Assembly (NCBI RefSeq): GCF_003086295.3
Contig: NC_092045.1
Coordinates: 21,364,890 to 21,428,889, forward strand
Length of the DNA stretch: 64,000 nucleotides
Direction of reading: 5' to 3'
Source: Arachis hypogaea
Lineage: Eukaryota > Streptophyta > Magnoliopsida > Fabales > Fabaceae
Position numbers and translations under genes: made by a program. Below, one piece after another: positions 23,042 to 33,012 of the stretch; position 1 is the stretch's first letter, and every line of letters starts with the position of its first letter. The notes under the pieces were generated by a model. It had not been told where the DNA came from. It saw only the letters and a program-made list of their open reading frames with translations, and made no database searches.

Positions 23042-26000
23042 TCAAAGTTCTTGTTCAAGAGAGGCATCCCTCAAGAGGAATACTTCAAATTCCTTGGAGT
23101 TCCTTCTTTGCTCACCATGGTACAATTTGAGACGGTGCCCATTTACCTTGAAAATGTCCGGACTTGATGGGTGGCGTAAGTGGTAGACCCCATAAGGTTC
23201 TACCTTCTCCACTTGGTAGGGTCCATCCCACCTTGATCTAAGCTTTCCTGGTAGTAATCTCAACCTTGAGTTGTAAAGAAGGATTAGGTCACCGGGTCGG
23301 AATTCCCTTCTCCTAATGTTCTTGTCATGGATGGCTTTCATCTTTTCCTTGTAAAGTCTAGAGTTGTCATAAGCTTCTAATCTTAAGCATTCCAATTCCG
23401 CTAATTAAAGCTTTCTCTCTACTCTGGCTCCACCCAAGCTCATATTACATTCCTTTATTGCCCAATAAGCTTTGTGTTCAATTTCTACCGGTAAGTGGCA
23501 TGCTTTACCATATACAAGCCTAAAGGGGCTCATGCCAATGGGTGTTTTGTAAGCCGTTCGATATGCCCATAGTGCATCGGAGAGTTTAGCGCTCCAATCT
23601 TTTCGATTCGGCTTCACAACCCTTTCCAACACATGTTTGATTTCCCGGTTAGAAACCTCAGCTTGGCCGTTTGTCTGAGGGTGGTAGGCCGTGGCGACTT
23701 TGTGTATGATGCCGTACTTCCTCATGAGACCGTCCATTTTTTTGTTGCAAAAGTGGGATCCTTGGTCACTTATGATTGCTCTTGGGGAGCCAAAGCGACA
23801 AATGATATTGTTCCTCACAAAAGAATAAACAACATGAGCATCATCTGTTCGGGTGGGGATTGCGTCCACCCATTTTGACACATAATCGACGGCTAACAAG
23901 ATGTAGAGAAAGCCATTGGAATTTGGAAATGGTCCCATGAAGTCGATTCCCCATACATCAAAGATTTCACAAAAAAGCATATTTTGTTGGGGGATTTCGT
24001 CCTTCTTAGAAGTATTTCCAAACCGAATGCATTGGGGGCAAGATTTGCAATAGAGAGAAGAATCTTTGAGAAGTGTTGGCTACCAAAATCCGCAATCAAG
24101 GGCCTTTCTTGCCGTTCTTTGGGGGCTATAGTGGCCACCTCCTTCGGAAGCATGGCAAGCGTCCAAGATTGCTTGGAATTCGGTTTGAGGTATGCACCGT
24201 CGCACTATTTGGTCCGCTCCACACCTCCACAAATAAGGATCGTCCCAAACATAGTATTTGGATTCACTTTTCAGCTTATCCTTTTGATGTTTGCTGAGAT
24301 TGGGAGGGAGGGTGCGTGAAACCAAGTAGTTTGCTATTGGAGCATATCAAGGAACTACTTCCGAGATTGCGTGCAAACCATCTAGAGGAAAGGAGTCATT
24401 GATGGGAGTGGTGTCGCCTTTTGTGTGTTCGAGGCGACTTAGATGGTCCGCCACTAAGTTTTGGGAACCACTCCTATCCTTGATCTCCAGGTCAAATTCT
24501 TGTAACAAAAGCACCCAACGAATTAATCTTGGTTTTGATTCCTTTTTGGTCAACAAATACTTTAGTGCCGCGTGATCCGAGTACACTACAACCTTGGAAC
24601 CAAGAAGATAGGCTCGGAACTTGTCCAAAGCAAAAACAATGGCTAGGAGTTCCTTTTCGGTTGTAGTGTAGTTGGATTGGGCACCGTCTAGTGTTTTGGA
24701 AGCATAAACTATGACGTAGGGAATCTTACCTTCACGTTGTGCTAACGCGGCTCCTATTGCATAATTTGAGGCATCGCATATGATTTCAAATGGTTGAGTC
24801 CAATTCGGTCCTCGCACAATAGGGGCTTGTGTCAATGCTACTTTAAGTTTGTCATATGCTTCCATACATTCCTTGCTTAGCTTAAATTCAGTGTCCTTTT
24901 GTAGTAGTCGAGAGAGAGGTAAGGCTACCTTGCTAAAGTCATTGATGAATCTCCGGTAGAATCCTGCATGTCCAAGAAAAGAACGGACTTCCCTCTCGGA
25001 GGAGGGGTAAGGTAAACTAGATATGACATTTATTTTTGCCGGATCTATAGAGATGCCTTCTTTTGAGATTATGTGTCCCAAAACAATGCCTTGCTTGACC
25101 ATGAAATGACATTTTTCAAAATTTAAAACAAGGTTTGTTTTGGTGCATCTTTCTAAGACTTTTTCAAGGTTACCTAAGCAATGATCAAATGAATCACCGT
25201 ACACACTAAAGTCGTCCATAAAAACTTCCATACATTGTTCTAGAAAGTCCGCAAATAAGCTCATCATGCATCTTTGAAACGTTGCCAGTGCATTGCATAG
25301 GCCAAATGGCATACGCTTGTAAGCGTACGTTCCAAAGGGGCAAGTAAATGTGGTTTTTTCTTGGTCCTCTAGAGCAATGTGAATTTGGAAGTATCCGGAA
25401 TAACCATCAAGAAAGCAATAATATGATTTACCGGCTAGTCGATCAAGCATTTGATCAATGAACGGTAGTGGGAAGTGATCTTTTCTTGTGGCGGCATTCA
25501 ACCTTCGGTAGTCTATGCATACTCTCCAAGAGTTTTGTACTCTTGTCGCTATAATTCACCGCTTTCATTTTTGATTGTGGTCACCCCGGATTTCTTTGGC
25601 ACCACTTAGACCGGGCTTACCCACTCGCTATCCAAGATAGGATAGATGATGTCCGCTTCAAGTAGCTTAGTGACTTCTTTTTTCACAACCTCAAGAATAG
25701 TTGGATTAAGTCTCCTTTGAGGTTGTCGGACCGGTTTTGCTCCTTCTTCAAGAAATATGCGATGCTCGCATACTTGGGGGCTTATTCCCACTAGATCCGC
25801 CAAAGTCCACCCGATTGCCCTTTTGTTTTTCCTCAATACATTTAGCAATTTTTCTTCTTGTTGAGGAGTTAACTCTTTTGCAATTATCACGGGGAGCTCT
25901 TGGGCTTCATCAAGATATGAGTACCTTAAATGGGGTGGTAGTGGCTTCAATTCCATCTTTTTGTCATTCTTTGAAGTTTGAGTTTCCGGATGGTTTGTAT

Positions 26001-27486
26001 GGTGTGTGGTGTTTAATTTGCTTGGACCCTCATTTGCTTCTTCAGTCATGTACTTCTCATCTAACTTTGCAAGGTGCACTTCGGCAACCATGTTGTCAAT
26101 TGGGTCACACTGGAATAGAGAGTGATTCTCCGGTGGATGCTTCATTGCTTCTTCTAGGCTGAAACTTACGACTCTCCCATGTATTTCAAATGAGTAGGTT
26201 CCCGAGTAGGCATCTAGCTTAAATCTAGAAGTTCTCAAGAATGGTCTTCCAAGTAGGATGGATGATGCTCTCTCGGTTTCGCTTGATGGCATTTCAAGGA
26301 CATAGAAGTCAATTGGAAACACCAACCCTTTGATATTCACCAATACGTCTTCCGCAACACCCGTCACGGTTATTATGCTTTTGTCCGCTAGGACAAATCT
26401 TGCCGTCGACCTTTTTAGTGGTGGCAACTTTAATACCCGGTAGACGGAGAGCGGCATGATGCTAACACATGCTCCGAGGTCACACATACAATCTATAAAT
26501 TGAACTCCATTGACGGTGCAAGTGACCATACAAGGGCCCGGATCATCACACTTCTCAGGCAATGCTCCCATTAAAGCGGAAATAGAACTCCCCAATGGGA
26601 TGGTTTCCAATTCAAGAATTCTATCCTTGTTCATGCATAGATCTTTAAGGAATTTTGCATATCTAGGAACTTGATGGATAGCATCAAAGAGGGGGATGGT
26701 TACCTCAACCTTCTTGAACATTTCTACCATTTTGGGGTCGAGTTCTATGCGCCTTTTAGCTTTCTTTGCGAGTGTTGGAAATGGGAATGGTTGATCAATT
26801 TCTTCTTCCAAGGTTCTCTTGGCCTTAGAGGTCTCCTTTGTTGGTTGAGCTTCATCCTCAATTATAACTTGTGGTGTCTCCTCTTTCTCTACCTCTTCTA
26901 TACCTATTCTCTCTTCCTCTTGGGCGATTGTGATAGGATTTGAGTCTTTTACTCCCTTCTCCTTTAATTGTGTTCCAGATCTAAGGGTGATGGCATTGAT
27001 GCCCCCCTTAGGATTTGGTTGAGGTTGAGAGGGAATGACGCTTTGGATTGGGGGTTGAGGAGTGGGGTTTGATGGTGTATCCATGCGTGCAAGAAGGGCT
27101 TGTAGTGTAGAGGTGAGGCCGGTGAGGCCGGAAGCAAGTGTGTTTTGTAGTTCCTTTTGGCCTTGGATGATGGTCTGGAGTGTTTCGTCTTGGTTGGAGG
27201 GGGTGGTTGCATATGTGAGTTGAGGGGGTTGTGATTGGTTGGGTGGTGGTCTTTGATGTGGTGGTTGATATGTTTGGTAGTTTCTTTGTGGGTTTTGTTG
27301 GTTGTATGGTTGATTTTGTGGGTTGTATGGTAACCGGTTTTGTGAGAAATTTTGTGAGTTGTTGTTCCATCTTTGACCTTCTCCGTTGTTGTTGTTGTCC
27401 CTATTTCCTTGTTGATGATTGTCTCTCCAATTTTGATTATGATACCCACTCCCTTGATTGTAGCTTCCTCTTTGATAAGGGTGCCC
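23042..27486 (-). pseudogene. pol: Athila pol: protease, reverse transcriptase, RNase H, integrase
   Basis: The polyprotein that copies element RNA into DNA and inserts it. Domains in order on the minus strand: a low-complexity Asn/Gln/Pro linker (27486-27000), aspartic protease with DLGAC (26467-26481), reverse transcriptase with FMDD in place of YxDD (25208-25222), RNase H with CDAS near 24770, then integrase with its N-terminal zinc-finger region (about 24030-24250), the catalytic Asp in WGIDF (about 23940), Asp in ISDQG (about 23765), Glu in GQAEVSNRE (about 23650) and a C-terminal region to 23042. Breaks: stops at 25606, 24347, 24080 and 23405, all in the same frame, and one single-base frameshift near 25552. 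The frame of pol equals that of gag, from which it is separated only by the stop at 27487. Confidence 0.9.
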
Positions 27487-28695
27487 TTAGTTAGAATTAC
27501 CGCCTTGGTAGTACCCTTGATTTGGGCGGTCATAGAAATTATGGGTAGCCGCCAAGGTATTGTCTTCTTGAAGGTTTGGGCACTCATCCGTGTTGTGAGA
27601 ATAGCAAGAACAAATGCCACACACGTTTTGAGGGACCAATTGTTGGTTGTGTTGTTGAGGGGGTGGGGGTTGTTGTTGGTATGATTGAGGTTGTTGTGGT
27701 TGTTGTTGGTTCAATTGGAGTTGCCTCAAGATGGATGTCATTTCGCTCAAGGATTGAGTTAGAGCGGTGGTCTCACTACTAGTTGATACCTCATTCACGG
27801 TTTTCGGGCGGTTGACTCTTCGTCTCATATGTTGATTGGAGTCGGCTAAGTCAATGATAAGTTGCCATGTCTCCTCTGCTGTTTTGTATTTAGACAAAGA
27901 ACCATTGCTAGAGGTGTCCAAGAGAGTTCTATCTTGTTCTCGCATCCCTTGACATATGTATCCAAGCAATACTTGAGCGTCAAGCATGTGATTAGGGCAT
28001 GCGTCTAGTAGCTTACGAAACCGTTCCCAATACTCGTATAGAGGTTCCGTTTCACCTTGCACGATACAAGACATTTCCTTCCTTAGCCTATCCATCTTCT
28101 CCAGAGGCAAGAATTTATCCAAGAATCCTCTTCTAAGTAAGTCCCAATCGGAGGTGACTTCACTAGATAGAGTGTAGAACCATTCTTTCGCCTTGTCCTC
28201 AAGAGAGAAAGGGAAAGCAAACAACCATATAGCAACTTCATCGGATCCTTCCCGTCTAGTGGTTGAGCATATACGATGAAAGTCCTTGAGATGTCGAATA
28301 GGGTCTTGTGCGGGAAGCCCATGAAACTTAGGTAGGAGGTTGATCAAAGCGGTCTTCAATTCAAAGTTTGCATTCAAGTTGGGGTGAGTTACATGAAGGG
28401 GTTGAAGGACATAATCCGGTGCACCCACTTCCTTGATGGTAACCCTCCTCGGAGCATCCATGGTGTTAGTACCTAAAATGAAAGAAGAGTTGTTAGTGGT
28501 ATTGATGGAAGTATGACTAATGCCTTCCTTGAGTGACGGTTCAATGTTCACTTTTAGTAAGGTGGTTGAGGTGGTGAAGACCTCTTCACCTTTCCCAAAT
28601 TTTAGCCACCTCCGAGCTTGTCTAATATGAAACAAAGTTCGTTCTATTTCCGGATCAAAAGGGACTAAGCTCGGGTTCGGTTGTGAACGCGTCAT
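27487..28695 (-). CDS. gag: Athila Gag (nucleocapsid polyprotein)
   Basis: An uninterrupted frame of 402 residues starting MTRSQPNPS shortly after the primer-binding site. It holds a retrotransposon gag domain (central, with the WLFAFPFSLEDKAKEWF signature), a Gln/Pro-rich linker, and a C-x2-C-x4-H-x4-C zinc knuckle at about residues 359-372 (CGICSCYSHNTDEC). Gag forms the virus-like particle and packages element RNA. A single TAA at 27487-27489 ends it, and the same frame continues directly into pol. This is either a mutation or a normal gag/pol boundary; Athila elements often have one continuous gag-pol frame, so mutation is likelier. Confidence 0.9.
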   Translation of the reverse strand: MTRSQPNPSLVPFDPEIERTLFHIRQARRWLKFGKGEEVFTTSTTLLKVNIEPSLKEGISHTSINTTNNSSFILGTNTMDAPRRVTIKEVGAPDYVLQPLHVTHPNLNANFELKTALINLLPKFHGLPAQDPIRHLKDFHRICSTTRREGSDEVAIWLFAFPFSLEDKAKEWFYTLSSEVTSDWDLLRRGFLDKFLPLEKMDRLRKEMSCIVQGETEPLYEYWERFRKLLDACPNHMLDAQVLLGYICQGMREQDRTLLDTSSNGSLSKYKTAEETWQLIIDLADSNQHMRRRVNRPKTVNEVSTSSETTALTQSLSEMTSILRQLQLNQQQPQQPQSYQQQPPPPQQHNQQLVPQNVCGICSCYSHNTDECPNLQEDNTLAATHNFYDRPNQGYYQGGNSN

Positions 28696-28824
28696 GCAAT
28701 GAAGGGGAAGTGAGATTCATGGTAACGATGAGGGGTTAATCACTTGAACAAATTACAATGAAATGCAACTATGTACATATATACACATTCATTCCAAACA
28801 ATAACATGGCACACTAAGCAAGTT
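28696..28824 (-). other. Athila 5' leader
   Basis: Short untranslated leader between the primer-binding site and the gag start. No additional frame. Confidence 0.7.
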
Positions 28825-28841
28825 CCCCGGCAACGGCGCCA
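28825..28841 (-). other. Primer-binding site, complementary to tRNA-Asp
   Basis: The plus-strand sequence CCCCGGCAACGGCGCCA equals the 3' end of plant tRNA-Asp including CCA. On the element's sense strand it is TGGCGCCGTTGCCGGGG, starting three bases after the LTR. tRNA-Asp priming is a mark of Athila-type elements. It is only the tRNA's 3' end, not a tRNA gene. Confidence 0.95.
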
Positions 28842-28844
28842 TTT

Positions 28845-30389
28845 TGATAAACGAAATTTAGCATGTCGATTTAGAATTCAATGATGAGTATGATCGTGAG
28901 TATAGCCTAATCGACACTTAAACTTCGCACCAAACAATCCTACAATCTATAACCGAGAGTATTAGTCTCCCGAGTCGTCCTCCCTTGGAATTGCTAGAGT
29001 GTGCACCTTATTGATTAGAAAGCCTTGTTATGATTCTTTGAAGGTTTTAGCAAAATAGAAAACAAACAATCAATCCTTAGAAGACTTAGCTTAGAGTTGG
29101 CATTAGAAATTCTATCCTTATAGTTCTTTCAATGATGACAACAATTAGGCCTTGCTTCATTTAGTTAACCCCTAGGCATAGAGGAAAGTCAAATGAGAGT
29201 AATCAACTTGAGTCACAAGTCCTAGCTTTACCTTATGGAAATCTAGCTTTAGTGTACTCCAAGTCAATTAGCAATCCCTAATTCTAAATCAACAATTGAC
29301 ACAACTATTCAACTTCTTCTAATGGCCCAAACCCTATGCCAAGTAAGAAACTTTTACTCCATAACTAGTGTTGGCATTTCATCAAACATTTGGTGAGCAA
29401 GAGTGAAAGCCATGGTAAAATTGAGAAGAAAGTAGAATTAAAAGTATTTCAACACAAGGAACTAACAACAATTAACGAAGAACAACAATGGAAATGAGAT
29501 TCTAAAGGAATTGATTAAATCCAAAACTACAAAATTGAATCCAAGATCTATGAGAGTTGAGCAATTACAAACACTAATTGAGATTGGAGAAGAAGATCTA
29601 TGACATGAACAAAATGAATTGAGAATTGTAATGGATCTCACCAAAGAGTGAATGAAAATTCAGAAATTGGATGAAGATGAACCCTAGTGAGAGCTTTGGA
29701 TCTCTCTCCTTCTCCACAAGTGTAACTAACTATCTCCCAAAATATCTAAAATCTAGAAAATGAGCTCAAAAGGTCCTTAACCCTTGTTCCCTTGGTCTTC
29801 TTAAGCTTTTCCCGCCAGGGTACTTCTCCAAAATGGGATTCCCAACTGCCTCCATGCCCAAGTCACGTGGCTCTTTAAAAAATCATATTCGAACATCGGC
29901 GCGCACGCGCCATGTACGCGTGCGCGCCCACGGGGCATCTTGTAATGTGCGCGGAGGCGTAATGTACGCGTGCGCGCCACCGGAGATCATGGCCTAGCCG
30001 CTACGCAAGCCGGCTCGTGGCTTGGCTCTTGGCTTCGACTTCTAACTGCTCAATCCACGCGGACGCGTCAAGTGCGCGCACGCGCCCATGCCGAAATTTT
30101 CAAAGTTCAATTCTCATGCTCCCTTCCTTTGCACCTGTCCTCCTTCTCTCTTCTGGTCCATCCCTGCCCTATATTCTGAAACCACTTAACACACAGGTCA
30201 CGGCATCGAATGGCACCAAGAGAAGATTAAAAATGTATCTAATTTAGTGCAAAATAAGCATGTTTTCATTCATGAGGCAAAATTAGGAAAGGAACACAAA
30301 GTCTTGTATTTTCATATAGAAAGCGTGCAGAATTATTGATAAAACCCCTGAAATCAACACAAGATAAACCCTCAAAATGGGGTATATCA
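28845..30389 (-). repeat. 5' LTR of the Athila element
   Basis: A 1545-bp LTR with TGATA...TATCA ends; it differs from the other LTR by a 16-bp insertion near 30225 and about 15 substitutions. A CpG-rich cluster (29895-30090) holds a perfect 12-bp inverted repeat, ggcgcgcacgcg and cgcgtgcgcgcc, separated by 7 bases (29898-29928). The element's promoter should lie in this LTR; no TATA box could be chosen with confidence. Confidence 0.95.
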
Positions 30390-30394
30390 GTCAC
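30390..30394. repeat. Target-site duplication GTCAC, right (Athila)
   Basis: Matches 16894-16898. It lies inside the copia env-position frame. Confidence 0.95.
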
Positions 30395-30943
30395 TTATGG
30401 ATTCCTCTTTCAAAACAAGGTCACGACCTTTTAGATATGAGTGAATGTTGCCCTCATAATAGGTCATATTTGCATAGAACTCTTTAACTAAGACTAGGTA
30501 GACAAGTTTTTTATTTTGTAAAGATGGTTCCAGTCCAAAAATTGAAGATTATCAGCAAAAATAAAATCTTTCTTTTTCAGGGTTGGTAAATTAGTAAGAA
30601 AAGTAGGACAGATGGTACGATGAACGACAGCACCCTCATAGAAATAATGATTCATGGCAGATCGAAAACAAAGGGGATTGTAGTTTAAGGAAGAAGTCAT
30701 AAAATGTGACTTGTGTTCAAAAGGATCAATGGAAGGATCCTTAACCAATTTGAGAGGGATATGAGGGTTATCTTGTTGAGGACGTTGAGAGACTGACCTA
30801 GGCTTAGGTCGAGATGGTTCAGGCACAATCTCTTCATCAGCAGGGCGTTTTTCTTTTGATGTGCTTGGCTTTGAAGGAGCACTAGGAGGAGCCATCGGTT
30901 TGGAGGATGAGGGATAACTTGGAGTTGTTTTGGTGCGTGCCAT
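30390..30943 (-). pseudogene. Env-position protein of the copia element, N-terminal part
   Basis: Begins MARTKTTPSYPSSSKP at 30943. The first 70 residues are Pro/Ser/Lys-rich and likely disordered, followed by the start of the putative plant transposon protein domain. A frameshift in an A-run near 30500 breaks the frame; after it the second frame runs without stop into the GTCAC site at 30390 and continues at 16898. The gene was therefore one frame before the Athila insertion. It lies downstream of pol, where SIRE-type elements carry their env-like frame. No transmembrane segment is visible and the function is unknown. Confidence 0.75.
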
Positions 30944-31061
30944 TGGATCGGTGCGAGGAGGAGAGATTGGAGGAGATGGTGACAGTGTAAAGGTCTGATC
31001 TTTGGAGTGAGGAGAGATTCTAGGTTTTTCGGAGAGTTTGAGGATTTTGGCCCTTGGACTC

Positions 31062-32507
31062 TGATAAACTACTATTTTATGGTTTATCTTGTGCTAATTT
31101 GAGTGGTTTTTATCAAGCCTTTGCACACTTATTCATACTATTTGCATGGTTTTATATTTTCCCTTCCTAACTTTGTGATATGATTGAGAACATGCTTCTT
31201 TGGCCTTATATTTGCTAATATTAATCCTCTCTTATTACCATTAGATGCCGTGATATGTGCGTTAAGTGATTTCAGGGATTATAGGGTAGGAATGACTTAG
31301 AGGATGGAAAGAAAGCATGCAAAAGTGGAAGGAATACAAGAAACTAAAGAAACTGCTAAAGCTGTCTAGCCTGACATTCTGGTACTAAATCGACCATAAC
31401 TTGAGCTACAAAGGTTCAAATGATGCAGTTTTAGTTGCGTTGGAAAGCTAACATTCAGGGCTTCACAACGATATATAATTTGACATAGCTGCCTCGAAGC
31501 CAAGTGACGCGAACGCGTGGATCACACAGACGCGTGACCTGGCAAAAACCCAACCCACGCTAACGTGTGGACGACGCTTCTGCGTGACTTTGCAGTGACC
31601 TGTATGAACCAAAAATTGTCCCGGGCTATTTTTGGTCCAGTTTTTGCCCCAAAAAACACATATTAGAGGCTATAAAGTGGGGGAATGCATCCATACAGAA
31701 ATAACATTCATAATTCACAATTTTAGGTTTAGATGTAGTTTTTAGAGAGAGAGGCTCTCTCCTCTCTCTTAGGTTTTAGAATTATGATTCCTCTTAAAGG
31801 ATTTAGGATTTCTTCTTCTCAATTTCCAGGTTCAATGTTCCTTTTATTTATTTTCTCAATTGGGTTTATGAACTCTTTATGTTTAGATTTGATTTCTTTT
31901 ATTAATACAATTTGAGGTATTTCAGATATATGATTTTTATTTAGCTTTTTACACTCTTAGCTTTGGTTGAGTAATTAGAGACTCTTGAGTTATCAAACTC
32001 AGCTGATGATTGAAAATTAGAATTCTTTGCTGATTACTTTGAATTCCCCTAACTCCAGTCTTTTCTTAGGAATTGACTAGGACTTGAGGAATCAAATTGA
32101 TTTATCCACTTAACATACCTTCATAGTTAGAGGTTGACCAAGTGGGAGCAAAAGCCAATTCTAATCACAATTGATAAGAATAACTAGGATAGGACTTCTA
32201 ATTCTCATACATTTCCAAGAGCTTTATTAGTTATTAATTTAATTTCTTGCAATTTACTTTTCTTGTTCAACCTATTTAAAAACCCCAAAAAGATAGTTTT
32301 TCCATAACCAATAATAAGAACACCTCCCTGCAATTTCTTGAGAAGACGACCCGAGATTTAAATACTTCGGTTATCAATTTTATTAGGGGTTTGTTACTTG
32401 TGACAACCAAAACTTTTGCACGAAAGGATTCTCTGTTGGTTTAGAAACTATACCTACAACACGATTATATTTCAGAATTTCTTTACCATCAATTAATCCG
32501 TTTGTTA
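31062..32507 (+). mobile_element. Solo LTR, Athila-like family
   Basis: A 1446-bp LTR with GACTC on each side (31057-31061 and 32508-32512). It starts TGATAAAC and ends GTTTGTTA, an imperfect inverted repeat. Its right part has the phrases gaagacgacccgagatttaa and gttggtttagaaactata, also found in a different LTR at 46440-46560. Paired CpG-rich words (gacgcgaacgcgtgg... gacgcgtgac) lie at 31507-31590. It is inserted in the copia spacer between pol and the env-position frame. No internal region is left. Confidence 0.85.
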
Positions 32508-33012
32508 GACTCTTTTGAATAACAGTTTTCTTCCTCATTGGTGTGGACAAAAGTTGCAAACAAACAATGCACTAATGATTGTAGGGAAGAAATGAAGAGG
32601 TGGTGGAAGGAGTTATGAAGAGAGAAATTTGGTAATTGCAACAAGAAAAGAGGTTTCTTGAAAACATGCAACTGCATCACCTATGACTAGACCTTGAAAA
32701 GACTTGACATAATAAAAAGTGAATTGATTTTATTAAAAAATACTAGGTAAAACAAAAATAATTTAAAAATAAAATCTTTTTCACTAAAAGACAAAATACA
32801 AACTCACACAAGGATGATGTAACACTCATTGGGCTCAAAGATGATAAAGTTTAAGGAAATATATTGGACCATAATAACTCTGAATTGAAAGATTGGCCCA
32901 GAAGATTCAGAACTTGCCATTGAGCCCAGAAAATAATATTTAGGATTATGGTTCTTCATTTGCCCAGAATTGTCTCATCCCAACCTAAGAGACAAAAACT
33001 TCAACAAACACA
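32508..33012 (-). other. Copia spacer between pol and env-position frame
   Basis: Continues on the other side of the solo LTR at 30944-31061. No frame recognised. Confidence 0.6.

Larger units (their letters stand above)
16899..30389 (-). mobile_element. Complete Athila-type Ty3/gypsy element
   Basis: A 13,491-bp element on the minus strand. Order: 5' LTR (28845-30389), tRNA-Asp primer site, gag, pol (protease, RT, RNase H, integrase), CpG-rich repeats, env-position frame, polypurine tract, 3' LTR (16899-18427), with GTCAC duplications. The tRNA-Asp primer site, the gag-pol order and a separate frame after integrase are the marks of the Athila/Calypso group. The LTRs differ by only about 15 substitutions and one 16-bp indel by eye, so insertion is recent, yet pol carries several in-frame stops and one frameshift. 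It sits in the env-position frame of an older copia element. Confidence 0.95.

Noticed and set aside
28825..28841. Exact match to the 3' end of tRNA-Asp, as if a tRNA gene
   Set aside because: Only the last 17 bases are present and they lie three bases from an LTR, so it is a retrotransposon primer-binding site.
29895..30090. CpG-rich restriction-site-like words as possible cloning or vector contamination
   Set aside because: The words are diverse, embedded in LTRs with correct target duplications and present in several families, so they belong to the genome.
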